Assembly: GCA_963931525.1 (NCBI GenBank)
Contig: OZ007023.1
Coordinates: 1,054,001-1,118,000, forward strand
Direction: 5' to 3'
DNA length: 64,000 nucleotides
From: Fimenecus sp900545625
GTDB taxonomy: Bacteria > Bacillota > Clostridia > Oscillospirales > Acutalibacteraceae
The number at the start of each line of letters is the position of its first letter. Position 1 is the stretch's first letter. Positions 17,568-26,438 of the stretch are shown piece by piece. Made by a program: the position numbers and the translations under genes. The notes below the pieces were generated by a model. The model did no database searches. It was not told the origin of the DNA and saw only the letters and a program-made list of their open reading frames with translations.

Positions 17568-18968
17568 ATGCGCGTTTACAATACGCTCACCCGTAAAAAA
17601 GAGGAACTCGTGCCCGTCACGCCGGGCGAGGTGAAGATCTACGCCTGCGGCCCGACGGTCTACAATTTCATCCACATCGGCAATGCACGTCCGCTGTGCG
17701 TGTTCGATACCCTGCGCCGCTATCTCGAATTTCGCGGCTACAAGGTGCGCTTTGTGCAGAATTTTACGGACATCGATGACAAGATCATCCGCCGTGCGAA
17801 TGAAGAGGGCACGGACTACAAGACCGTTTCCGAGACGTACATCCGCGAATTCTGGACGGACGCCAAGGGGCTTAATTTCCGCGAGGCGACCGTGCACCCC
17901 AAGGCGACGGAAAACATCGACGAGATCATCTCGATCATTTCGACCCTTATTGAAAAAGGCTATGCCTATGCCGTCGAAAACGGCGACGTCTACTTCAGTC
18001 CCGGGAAATTCACGGAATACGGCAAGCTGTCGCACCAGCCGCTCGAAGACCTCGAAGCGGGCGCGCGCATCAACATCGGCGAGCTGAAAAAGGAGCCGAT
18101 GGATTTTGCGCTTTGGAAGGGCGCCAAGCCCGGCGAGCCTGCATGGGATGCGCCGTGGGGCAAGGGCAGACCCGGCTGGCACATCGAGTGCTCGGCGATG
18201 GCGCGCCGGTATTTGGGCGAGACCATCGACATCCACTGCGGCGGGCAGGATCTGATCTTCCCCCACCACGAAAACGAGATCGCCCAAAGCGAGTGCTGCA
18301 ACGGCGTGCCGTTCGCGCACTATTGGATGCACAACGGCTATATCAATGTCGATAACGTCAAAATGTCCAAGTCCTTGGGCAACTTCTTCACCGTGCGCGA
18401 TGTCGCGGAAAAATACGGCTACGAGCCGATCCGCTATTTGATGCTGTCTTCGCACTACCGCAGCCCCATCAATTACAGCGTGGACATCATCGAGCAGTGC
18501 CGCGCTTCGCTCGAGCGGCTGTATACCTGCCGCGAAAGCATTGATTTCGCGTTGCAGAGCGCGGGCGATACTCAACCCGAAAACGCCGCCGACATCCGCC
18601 GTCAACTCGAGAACCGCAAAACCCAGTTCATTGAGGCGATGGACGACGACTTGAACACCGCTGACGGCCTTGCCGCCGTGTTCGAGCTTGTGCGCGACAT
18701 CAATGTATCTGTGCTGTCCTCCGGTTCGAAGGCACTTTTGGAAGAAGCGGCAGCGCTGTTCGACACACTCGCCACCGATGTGCTCGGGCTTGTGTACAAC
18801 CGCAAAAAGGAGACGCTCGAAGCGGACATCGCAGCGCGCATCGAAGCGCGGCAGGCGGCAAGAGCGGCGAAAAACTGGGCGGAGGCCGACCGCATCCGCG
18901 ACGAACTGAAAGCCGAGGGGATCGTGCTTGAAGACACCCCGCAGGGCGTCAAATGGCACCGCGTGTAA
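17568..18968 (+). CDS. cysS: Cysteine-tRNA ligase
   Basis: 466 residues, class I synthetase. HIGN signature (HIGNARP, residues 36-42), KMSKS loop (265-269) and zinc-ligand regions CGPTVYN and GWHIECSAM. The C-terminal DALR-like part ends EDTPQGVKWHRV, the usual end of CysRS. AAAGGAG precedes the ATG. The 40-base gap from cysE has no terminator, so it probably shares the cysteine T-box. Confidence 0.96.
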   Translation: MRVYNTLTRKKEELVPVTPGEVKIYACGPTVYNFIHIGNARPLCVFDTLRRYLEFRGYKVRFVQNFTDIDDKIIRRANEEGTDYKTVSETYIREFWTDAKGLNFREATVHPKATENIDEIISIISTLIEKGYAYAVENGDVYFSPGKFTEYGKLSHQPLEDLEAGARINIGELKKEPMDFALWKGAKPGEPAWDAPWGKGRPGWHIECSAMARRYLGETIDIHCGGQDLIFPHHENEIAQSECCNGVPFAHYWMHNGYINVDNVKMSKSLGNFFTVRDVAEKYGYEPIRYLMLSSHYRSPINYSVDIIEQCRASLERLYTCRESIDFALQSAGDTQPENAADIRRQLENRKTQFIEAMDDDLNTADGLAAVFELVRDINVSVLSSGSKALLEEAAALFDTLATDVLGLVYNRKKETLEADIAARIEARQAARAAKNWAEADRIRDELKAEGIVLEDTPQGVKWHRV

Positions 18969-19023
18969 GCGCTGTCAAATCTGCAAACACCATATGAAAC
19001 CGCGAAGAAAAGGAGCAGGACGA

Positions 19024-20238
19024 ATGAAATACGTGATCGTTTTGTGCGACGGCATGGCGGATTACCCCGTGCCCGCGCTCGGTGGTAAAACGCCGATGGA
19101 GGTCGCAAATAAACCGCATATCGACGCGCTCGCAAAGCGCGCCGAGGTCGGGCTTGTGCGCACGGTCGCAAAAGGCTTAAAGCCCGGCAGCGACGTTGCG
19201 AATATGAGCGTGATGGGCTTTGACCCGAAGCTGTACTACACGGGGCGTTCGCCCTTAGAGGCGGCGAGCATCGGCGTAGAACTGCGCGACACCGACGTGA
19301 CGCTGCGCACCAATCTCGTCACGCTGTCCGACGAGGAAAACTTCGAGGATAAGACCATGGTGGATTACTGCGCGGGCGACATCTCCACGCCAGAGGCTGC
19401 CGAGATCATGAAAGACGTCCAGGCGCGTTTCGGCAATGCGGAATTCACCTTTTATCCGGGCGTCAGCTACCGTCACTGCCTGGTTTGGGCGAACGGCACG
19501 ACCGATCTCGGCACTATGACACCGCCGCACGACATTTCCGGGCGCGTGATCGGCGAATACCTTTCGGATTCCCCGAACGCCGCGCCGCTTATTGCCATGA
19601 TGCGTGACAGCTACGCGTTTTTGATGCAGCATCCCGTCAATCAAAAACGCATCCGCGAGGGCAGGCGTCCCGCCAACGCCATCTGGATGTGGGGCGAGGG
19701 CAAAAAGCCCATGCTGCCGTCGTTCGAATCGCTCTATGGCAAGAAAGGCGCGGTCATTTCCGCCGTCGATCTGCTCAAAGGCATCGCAAAATGTGCCGGG
19801 ATGCGCGCACCGGAAGTCGAAGGCGCGACGGGGTATATCGATACAAATTTTGAGGGCAAGGCAAACGCCGCCGTGGACGCGCTCAAAAGCGGCTGTGACC
19901 TTGCGTACATCCACTTGGAAGCACCCGACGAATGCGGTCACCGCAACGAACCCGAAAATAAGGTCAAGTCCATTGAAGCCATCGACAGCCGCGTGCTGCC
20001 CATTGTGCTCGACGGGCTTTCTGAGATCGGTGAGGATTATAAGATCATGATCCTGCCCGACCACCCCACCCCCATTGTTACGGGTACGCATGCAAGCGAC
20101 CCCGTGCCGTATCTCATTTATCACCGCAGCGGCGAAAAACAGGGCGTCGAGACGATCAACGAGCAGACCGCCAAAGCGACGGGCGTGTTCGTGGAGCACG
20201 GCCCCGACATTATGAAAAAATTTCTGGAGGAAGCGTAA
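19024..20238 (+). CDS. apgM: ApgM-type phosphoglycerate mutase family protein, possible homoserine kinase
   Basis: 404 residues of the alkaline-phosphatase-like, cofactor-independent phosphoglycerate mutase family (ApgM branch). Starts YVIVLCDGMADYPVPALGGKTP, with metal-site motifs LCDGMAD, NMSVMGFDP, DECGHRNEPENKV and LPDHPTP, and ends PDIMKKFLE. A subgroup of this family is proposed to act as homoserine kinase in bacteria lacking ThrB. Here the gene touches metY (TAATG) and no GHMP-type thrB is seen near hom or lysC, which favours that subgroup. Both roles remain possible. The ATG at 19024 follows AAAGGAGCAGG. Confidence 0.78.
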   Translation: MKYVIVLCDGMADYPVPALGGKTPMEVANKPHIDALAKRAEVGLVRTVAKGLKPGSDVANMSVMGFDPKLYYTGRSPLEAASIGVELRDTDVTLRTNLVTLSDEENFEDKTMVDYCAGDISTPEAAEIMKDVQARFGNAEFTFYPGVSYRHCLVWANGTTDLGTMTPPHDISGRVIGEYLSDSPNAAPLIAMMRDSYAFLMQHPVNQKRIREGRRPANAIWMWGEGKKPMLPSFESLYGKKGAVISAVDLLKGIAKCAGMRAPEVEGATGYIDTNFEGKANAAVDALKSGCDLAYIHLEAPDECGHRNEPENKVKSIEAIDSRVLPIVLDGLSEIGEDYKIMILPDHPTPIVTGTHASDPVPYLIYHRSGEKQGVETINEQTAKATGVFVEHGPDIMKKFLEEA

Positions 20239-21515
20239 TGAAACCGGAATACAAAATCGAGACAAAATGCGTACAGAGCGGCTATACGCCCAAAAACGGC
20301 GAGCCGCGTGTGCTGCCGATCTACCAGTCCACGACCTATAAATACGATACGGGCACAGCCATGGCAAAGCTGTTTGATCTGGAGCCCGGTTATATGTATA
20401 CCCGCCTTGCCAACCCCACCAACGATGCGGTGGCGGCAAAGATCGCTTCGCTTGAAGGCGGCGTGGCGGCGGTGCTGACGGCCTCCGGGCAGTCGGCGAA
20501 TTTCTTCGCCCTCATCAATATTCTCGGTGCGGGCGATCACATCGTATCGTCCGCGACGATCTACGGCGGCACGTTCAACCTCCTGAACGTCACCATGCGC
20601 AAGATCGGCATTGACGTGACCTTTGTTGACCCGCGTGCGGACGAAGCGACGCTCAACGCTGCATTCCGTCCGAATACCAAGGCCGTGTTCGGTGAAACGA
20701 TCGCCAACCCTTCGCTGGACGTGCTGGATATTGAAAAGTTTGCCCGCGTGGCGCACGCCCACGGCGTACCGCTGATCGTGGACAATACCTTCCCCACGCC
20801 CGTCAACTGCCGCCCGTTTGAATTCGGCGCGGATATCGTGACCCACTCTACCACAAAATACATGGACGGTCATGCCTGTGCTTTGGGCGGCGCCGTTGTG
20901 GACAGCGGCAACTTTGACTGGGAACAGAACGATAAGTTCCCCGGCCTTACTACGCCTGACGAAAGCTATCACGGCGCGGTGTATACGCGCGACTTCGGCA
21001 AGGCGGGCTATATTACCAAGATCGTCGCCCAGCTTTTGCGCGATTACGGTTCCACGCCCTCGCCGCAGAACAGCTTTTATTTAAATCTGGGGCTGGAAAC
21101 GCTTGCACTGCGTGTAGAGCGCCATTGCCAAAATGCGCAGCGCATTGCCGAGTTTTTGGAGCAGGACGAGCGCATCAGCTGGGTAAATTACCCTGGGCTT
21201 AAAAGCAGCCCGGATCGCGCGCTGGTGGAAAAATATCTTCCGCACGGCACCTGCGGCGTCATTTCGTTCGGCGTCAAAGGCGGCCGGGAAGCGGCGGAAA
21301 AGTTTATGAACCATTTGGAGCTCGCCGCCATTGTCACGCACGTTGCCGACACGCGCACCTGCGTGCTGCATCCCGCCTCGACCACGCACCGCCAGCTTTC
21401 CGATAAGGAACTCACGGAATGCGGCGTCACGCCCGACATGATCCGCTTCTCCGTCGGCATCGAAAACGTCGACGACATCCTCGCGGATATCGAACAGGCG
21501 CTTGCAAAGCTGTAA
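20238..21515 (+). CDS. metY: O-acetylhomoserine aminocarboxypropyltransferase (sulfhydrylase)
   Basis: 425 residues, the length of the MetY group of Cys/Met-metabolism PLP enzymes. Joins O-acetylhomoserine and sulfide to give homocysteine. Landmarks: TKCVQSGYTP, YTRLANPTNDAVAAKIASLE (in parts), IVDNTFPTPVNCRP and the PLP lysine in THSTTKYMDGH; the end RFSVGIENVDDILADIEQAL is typical. Its start overlaps the ApgM-like stop by one base, with CTGGAGGAAG before it. It would feed MetH (45709-48072). Confidence 0.92.
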   Translation: MKPEYKIETKCVQSGYTPKNGEPRVLPIYQSTTYKYDTGTAMAKLFDLEPGYMYTRLANPTNDAVAAKIASLEGGVAAVLTASGQSANFFALINILGAGDHIVSSATIYGGTFNLLNVTMRKIGIDVTFVDPRADEATLNAAFRPNTKAVFGETIANPSLDVLDIEKFARVAHAHGVPLIVDNTFPTPVNCRPFEFGADIVTHSTTKYMDGHACALGGAVVDSGNFDWEQNDKFPGLTTPDESYHGAVYTRDFGKAGYITKIVAQLLRDYGSTPSPQNSFYLNLGLETLALRVERHCQNAQRIAEFLEQDERISWVNYPGLKSSPDRALVEKYLPHGTCGVISFGVKGGREAAEKFMNHLELAAIVTHVADTRTCVLHPASTTHRQLSDKELTECGVTPDMIRFSVGIENVDDILADIEQALAKL

Positions 21516-21565
21516 AGTGTAATACCTTTACTGAAAATCCGATCCGAAATATTCGTGTTTTACGG

Positions 21566-21783
21566 CAGGGACGCTATGCGTCCCTGAGCTCGTCGAAAAA
21601 GTGTCTTTTGCTCCCCTTGTCAGGGGAGCTGTCGAGCGAAGCGAGACTGAGGGGTAGTAAAAAGTCTTGATATTTCAAGGCTTCTCTCCCTTAAGTCACG
21701 CGCGAAGCGCGTGCCACCTCCCTCGTCAGAGGGAGGAAAAACAACTTTATCAACATTCTGGACAGGGACACATCGCGTCCCTG
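21566..21783. repeat. MITE-like intergenic repeat, copy 2 (short form) with flanking hairpins
   Basis: Fills most of the gap between metY and yunB. The core (about 21587-21755) has the same outer arms as copy 1 but lacks about 65 internal bases. It is flanked by two hairpins with identical arms CAGGGAC/GCGTCCCTG (21566-21586 and 21763-21783). Only the right one has a T-run and can act as terminator for metY. Confidence 0.8.
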
Positions 21784-21790
21784 TTTTTTT
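21763..21790 (+). terminator. terminator after metY
   Basis: Hairpin with arms CAGGGAC and GTCCCTG followed by seven or more T residues. Confidence 0.7.
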
Positions 21791-21861
21791 GTTCCTGCTC
21801 CAATAACCAAATCCCGCGCCCTGACGTAAAATACAGAAGGAACCGAAAGCGAGGGATTCGG

Positions 21862-22572
21862 ATGAGGCAGAGAACAGGTGCGCGCACGCACAAAGCAAAA
21901 AAACGGCGCCGCATTGTACGTGCCGTTGCTGCGCTTTTAGCGCTGTGCGTGCTGACCGTCGTTACACTGGTGCAGATGCGGCCCGTTGTACTGCGGTATG
22001 CACAGACAGTCGGCAAGCGGATTTTACTCAATGCCGCCAACGAAGCGGTGGTACAGGTGCTTTCTGATCTCGGAACCGATTATACGGACATCGTGGAGCT
22101 TGCCACCGACGGCGAAGGGCGCGTCACGAGCCTGCAGATCGATGCCGTGACAGTCAACGTTTTAAAAAGCCGCATCTCCCTTGCCATCGCCGACGCGGTC
22201 GCCGCACAGGAATCCTACCAACTGTCCATCCCGCTGGGCACCTTCCTCGGCAGCGAATATACGGCAGGCCTGGGACCGCGCATCTCCTTTTCCATGCAGT
22301 TGACAGCGCATTCCGTCGTGAACATAGAAAGCACATTTGAAGAAGCGGGCTTAAACCAGGTCAAGCACCGCATCCTGCTGCAGATCGAGAGCACCGGACG
22401 GCTCGTTTTGCGCGGCGCAGCGGATGGGATAACCGTCAATTCCACGGCCCTCGTGGCAGAGACCGTGATCGTGGGTGTAACGCCCGATGCCTTTACAAAC
22501 GTCATCGAAACGCCGCTCTCGGATGCGGCGGGCATCATCAACGACTATGGCGCTGTCAGCGAGTCGCCGTAG
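21862..22572 (+). CDS. yunB: Sporulation protein YunB
   Basis: 236 residues. One membrane segment near residues 20-40 (VRAVAALLALCVLTVVTLVQM), then an outer part with the YunB landmarks: VLSDLGTDYTDIVE, GPRISFSMQLTAHSVVNIES (in parts), EAGLNQVKHRILLQIE and VAETVIVGVTPDAF. YunB is made under sporulation control in Bacillus; its molecular role is not settled. The ATG at 21862 follows GAGGG. This gene is the main sign that the organism makes spores. Confidence 0.88.
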   Translation: MRQRTGARTHKAKKRRRIVRAVAALLALCVLTVVTLVQMRPVVLRYAQTVGKRILLNAANEAVVQVLSDLGTDYTDIVELATDGEGRVTSLQIDAVTVNVLKSRISLAIADAVAAQESYQLSIPLGTFLGSEYTAGLGPRISFSMQLTAHSVVNIESTFEEAGLNQVKHRILLQIESTGRLVLRGAADGITVNSTALVAETVIVGVTPDAFTNVIETPLSDAAGIINDYGAVSESP

Positions 22573-22684
22573 CGCGAGCTTTCGGATTCCCAAAAAAACA
22601 GTACGGAATTTTGCTGTTTCGCTCGGATTATTGATAGATTTTCGCCTCCCGCCATGCTATATTCAAGCCAAGGGAGGCGATCAT

Positions 22685-23683
22685 ATGGAGAGCAGAACAA
22701 AATTGGCTTTGTCGGAATCCACCGTGCGCCGCTTGTTTGCTGCGGCGGGCATTTCGGAGATCACGGACATCGCGGTACTCGGCGCAGGGGAATTCAACGC
22801 CGTCTATGCCGCGAAAGGGAACAAACAGGCGTATGTGCTCAAGGTCGCGCCAAGCGAGAAAACGGGCGTGCTGCGCTATGAGCAGGGCATGATGCGCGCC
22901 GAGGTGTTCTGGTACAGCCAAATGCGTGCGCATACCGACATCCGCGTGCCGGAAGTCTATTATACGGATTTTTCACACAAGCTGATCCCGGCGGATTGGT
23001 TTATCATGGAGCGCCTGCCGGGCGAACAGCTCGACAAGATCAAACTGTCTGCCGGGGAAAAGGCGGCGGTGGATCGCCGCCTTGCACAAATGGTCGCGGC
23101 GATGCACAAAATCTCCGGTGACCGTTTCGGCTATGTGCAAAATGAGTTGTATGCCGATTGGTATGCGGCGCTGTACGCGATGACGGAAAACCTTTTACAC
23201 GACGCGCGCGCAAAGGGGAAACGCTCCAAGCGCGGCGAACGGCTGCTGGGTTTGGAAGAAAAATACCGCACCGTCTTAAGCCGCGCCGAATGTGCCATGG
23301 TCAATTTTGACATCTGGGCGCCGAATATCCTTTGCCGCCGCACGGAAGACGGGATGGAATGTATGTGGATCGACCCCGAGCGCTGCTTTTGGGGCGACCG
23401 CATTGCCGACCTTTTCTGTCTGGAGTTCGGTAGGCCGCTAAAGAAAAAGACAAAGACCTTAGAAGCCTACAATGCTGCGGCAAAAAAGCCGATTCAGGTC
23501 ACGCGTGACGAGCAGATCCGCTATGCGTTGATGTTGGGCTACGCCGCGCTCATAATGGAGACGGAAAAGTATTACCGCTACACCCCGCGTCACTTCGGCT
23601 GGTGGCGGAATGTTGCCGCTTCCTTTTATCTGTATCAAAGCGCGTTCCGTGAACTGCGCGCCATGGAACATGAAACACGATAA
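22685..23683 (+). CDS. Aminoglycoside phosphotransferase/choline kinase-like protein
   Basis: 332 residues with an APH-type kinase fold. An N-lobe with GAGEFNAVYAAKG (nucleotide loop) and VLKVAPSE (lysine), then the hinge WFIMERLPGEQLDKI. The catalytic region reads MVNFDIWAPNILCRR where the usual motif is HGDxxxxN; Asp and Asn are kept but His is Asn. MWIDPERCFWGD supplies the second metal Asp. The ATG at 22685 follows AAGGGAGGCGATCAT. The substrate is unknown; the family includes antibiotic, choline and sugar kinases. Confidence 0.75.
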   Translation: MESRTKLALSESTVRRLFAAAGISEITDIAVLGAGEFNAVYAAKGNKQAYVLKVAPSEKTGVLRYEQGMMRAEVFWYSQMRAHTDIRVPEVYYTDFSHKLIPADWFIMERLPGEQLDKIKLSAGEKAAVDRRLAQMVAAMHKISGDRFGYVQNELYADWYAALYAMTENLLHDARAKGKRSKRGERLLGLEEKYRTVLSRAECAMVNFDIWAPNILCRRTEDGMECMWIDPERCFWGDRIADLFCLEFGRPLKKKTKTLEAYNAAAKKPIQVTRDEQIRYALMLGYAALIMETEKYYRYTPRHFGWWRNVAASFYLYQSAFRELRAMEHETR

Positions 23684-23853
23684 GGCTGCAGCGCTGCAAA
23701 GCGCGCCGATTCTGCGGCTGATGCTCACCTTTTCAGGCGGGACACTCGCCGCCCTCCTTTCCACCGCACTCACCGTCGTTTGTTCCCGACATTTTTGTAG
23801 GAAGTGAAGCCTAAGCATCCAAAAACCAAATGAAATCCGAAAGGAGCAACGGT

Positions 23854-26295
23854 ATGAAACATAAAGATCTGCTTGCCCAAATGACCTTGGAGGAAAAAGC
23901 GGGCCTATGCTCAGGGCTTGATTATTGGCACACAAAGCCCATCGAGCGGTTAGGGGTACCCTCCGTCATGCTGTCGGACGGTCCGCATGGCTTGCGGCGG
24001 CACCCCGGCGACACCCAAAAAAAAGATAAGCGCCGCCCGCTGCCCGCGGTCTGTTTCCCGCTGGCTTGCCTTTCGGCGTGCTCGTGGGATCGGGATCTGA
24101 TCTATGCAATGGGAAAGGCCATCGGCGAAGAGGCGTTAGAGCAAAACGTTGCTGTGGTTTTAGGCCCCGGGGTGAATATCAAGCGCTCGCCTTTATGCGG
24201 CAGGAATTTTGAATACTTTTCCGAAGACCCGTATCTGTCGGGCGAGATCGGCACTGCATGGATCAATGGCGTGCAGGCGATGGGCGTGGGGACGAGCGTC
24301 AAGCATTTTGCCGCAAACAGCCAGGAAGCCTTCCGCATGACCTCGGATTCCATTGTGGATGAACGCGCTTTACGGGAGATCTATTTGACCGCTTTTGAAA
24401 AGGCGGTCAAGCAGGCGCGCCCGTGGACGGTCATGAGCGCCTACAATAAGCTCAACGGGACCTATTGTACGGAAAACGCGTGGCTTTTGACCAAAGTCCT
24501 GCGCGAGGAATGGGGCTTTGACGGCATCGTCGTTTGCGACTGGGGCGCAGAAAACGACCGCGTCGCAGGCATCCGTGCGGGCAACGATTTGGAAATGCCG
24601 TCCTCCAACGGCATCGGCGACCGTGCGGTCGTGGAAGCGGTCAAGAACGGTGCCTTGGACGAAGCGGCGCTGGACGCCTGTACCGACCGCATGCTGGATC
24701 TGATTTTCCGTTCCGCAAAAAATGCCGGTACAGATGCAAGGCTTACAAAAGCGGACGAGCACCATCGGCTTGCCCGCCGCATCGCCGCCGCGTCTATGGT
24801 GCTGCTCAAAAACGAGGATCATATCCTGCCCCTGCGCCGAAATGCGCATATCGCAGTGATCGGGGAAATGGCAAAAGCGCCGCGCTGTCAGGGCTCGGGC
24901 AGCTCGCAGGTCAACCCGACCAAGATCGACAATTTCTGTGACGAAGCCGCAAAAGCGGGGCTTTGCATCACCTATGCGCAGGGGTACCGCAAAACGGAGG
25001 ATGAACCGAATGCCAAACTGCTGGAAGAGGCGAAGCAAACGGCGAAAAACGCGGACGTCGTTTTGCTGTTTGTCGGCTTGACGGAATCCTATGAGGCGGA
25101 GGCGAGCGACCGCACGCATCTATCCCTGCCGCCGAGCCACACCAAGCTGATTCGGGAGGTCTGCAAAGTCAATCCGAATGTAGCGGTCATCCTTTCGGGC
25201 GGCGCGCCGGTGGAAATGCCCTGGGCGGACGGCGTCAAAGGTATTTTGAATACCTATCTGGCGGGGCAGGCGGGCGCCGGCGCGATCGTAGACATCGTTA
25301 CGGGCAAGGTGAATCCAAGCGGCAAGCTCGCGGAAACCTATCCGAAGGCTTTATCGGATGTGCCCTGCGCCGCATATTATCCGAATCGCTTTGCGCCGTA
25401 TTATAAAGAAAGCATTTTCGTCGGCTATCGGTATTACGATACAGCGCAAAAGGAAGTTTTGTTCCCGTTCGGGCACGGGCTTTCTTATACGACGTTTGCA
25501 TACGGCGATCTCAAAGTCACCCCGGACGCCGAAAAAAAGACAGTCGCCGTTTCTTTCCAAATTACAAACACGGGAGAGACGGACGGCGCTGAGGTCGCGC
25601 AGGTTTATGTGCAGGCGCAAAACAGCGCCGTGTTCCGCCCGAGCAAGGAGCTGAAGGGTTTCCAAAAGGTGTTCCTAAAAGCGGGCGAATCCAAAACCGT
25701 GACCGTGGAATTGGATGAACGCGCGTTCGCTTTTTATAATGTGCAGGTACACGCCTGGCACGTCGAGCAGTGCCCATACACGATCGCAGTCGGTGCTTCA
25801 AGCCGAGATATCCGTTTGCAGGAAAACCTCACACTGCCGTTTTTCGATACATACGCGATCCCGGATTATCGGGAAAGCGCGTCGTCGTATTACAGCGGCG
25901 ACGTCCAAAATATATCGGATGCGCAGTTTCAAGCCGTATACGGCAAAGCCCTGCCTGCGCAAAGCGGCGACCCGAACAAGCCCTTGGATCTGAATTCCAC
26001 CTTTTCGGACGGCAAGGACGTGCCGGCGGTGCGGGCGATGCGAAAAATCATCCGCTTCGCCATGCGCTGTTCCGCGCCGAACGACTTGCAGGCACAGGTG
26101 GCATACAATTCCGTTATGGCGGTGCCGATTCGGACGATCATATCCATGAGCCAGGGCGTGGTCTCGCCGGAGATCGCACAGGGCATGGTGGATATTTTGG
26201 ACGGCAAAGGCGTTGCAAAGCCGTTGCTCCACATCCTAAAGGGTTTGACCAAAACCGTGAAAAACCTGCCGAAGCTGCTGGATACAGTATCCTAA
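23854..26295 (+). CDS. Glycoside hydrolase family 3 (beta-glucosidase-like)
   Basis: 813 residues. GH3 catalytic domain about 1-300 (LSDGPHGLRR, VKHFAANSQE, the nucleophile Asp229 in VVCDWGAENDRVAGI), a second alpha/beta domain about 310-520 (VLLKNEDHILPL), and a fibronectin-III-like domain about 550-660 (VQVYVQAQ-like AQVYVQAQN and ELKGFQKVFLKAGES). About 150 further residues follow, with no domain I recognise. No signal peptide is present, so it probably acts in the cytoplasm on imported oligosaccharides. AAAGGAG fixes the ATG at 23854. Confidence 0.9.
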   Translation: MKHKDLLAQMTLEEKAGLCSGLDYWHTKPIERLGVPSVMLSDGPHGLRRHPGDTQKKDKRRPLPAVCFPLACLSACSWDRDLIYAMGKAIGEEALEQNVAVVLGPGVNIKRSPLCGRNFEYFSEDPYLSGEIGTAWINGVQAMGVGTSVKHFAANSQEAFRMTSDSIVDERALREIYLTAFEKAVKQARPWTVMSAYNKLNGTYCTENAWLLTKVLREEWGFDGIVVCDWGAENDRVAGIRAGNDLEMPSSNGIGDRAVVEAVKNGALDEAALDACTDRMLDLIFRSAKNAGTDARLTKADEHHRLARRIAAASMVLLKNEDHILPLRRNAHIAVIGEMAKAPRCQGSGSSQVNPTKIDNFCDEAAKAGLCITYAQGYRKTEDEPNAKLLEEAKQTAKNADVVLLFVGLTESYEAEASDRTHLSLPPSHTKLIREVCKVNPNVAVILSGGAPVEMPWADGVKGILNTYLAGQAGAGAIVDIVTGKVNPSGKLAETYPKALSDVPCAAYYPNRFAPYYKESIFVGYRYYDTAQKEVLFPFGHGLSYTTFAYGDLKVTPDAEKKTVAVSFQITNTGETDGAEVAQVYVQAQNSAVFRPSKELKGFQKVFLKAGESKTVTVELDERAFAFYNVQVHAWHVEQCPYTIAVGASSRDIRLQENLTLPFFDTYAIPDYRESASSYYSGDVQNISDAQFQAVYGKALPAQSGDPNKPLDLNSTFSDGKDVPAVRAMRKIIRFAMRCSAPNDLQAQVAYNSVMAVPIRTIISMSQGVVSPEIAQGMVDILDGKGVAKPLLHILKGLTKTVKNLPKLLDTVS

Positions 26296-26307
26296 AAAGG
26301 ATAAAAG

Positions 26308-26335
26308 GAGGCGCACCGAGCGGTGCGCCTCTTTT
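26308..26335 (+). terminator. terminator between GH3 gene and alkD
   Basis: GAGGCGCACCG pairs with CGGTGCGCCTC across a short loop and is followed by five T residues. The symmetric stem could also serve alkD on the other strand. Confidence 0.85.
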
Positions 26336-26438
26336 TGCACGCCTGTTTGGTTACGCCACAACAACAGTGGACGCGTTGCCGCGCCGCTGCCTATCAGACG
26401 GCGCTCCTTTCCGTCCGCTTGTTTGTGATCTATCTACC

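Noticed and set aside
17520..18959. Long minus-strand frame opposite cysS
   Set aside because: Antisense shadow of a clear cysteinyl-tRNA synthetase.
19255..20439. Long minus-strand frame opposite the ApgM-like gene and metY
   Set aside because: Antisense shadow spanning the junction of two real genes, no ribosome site.
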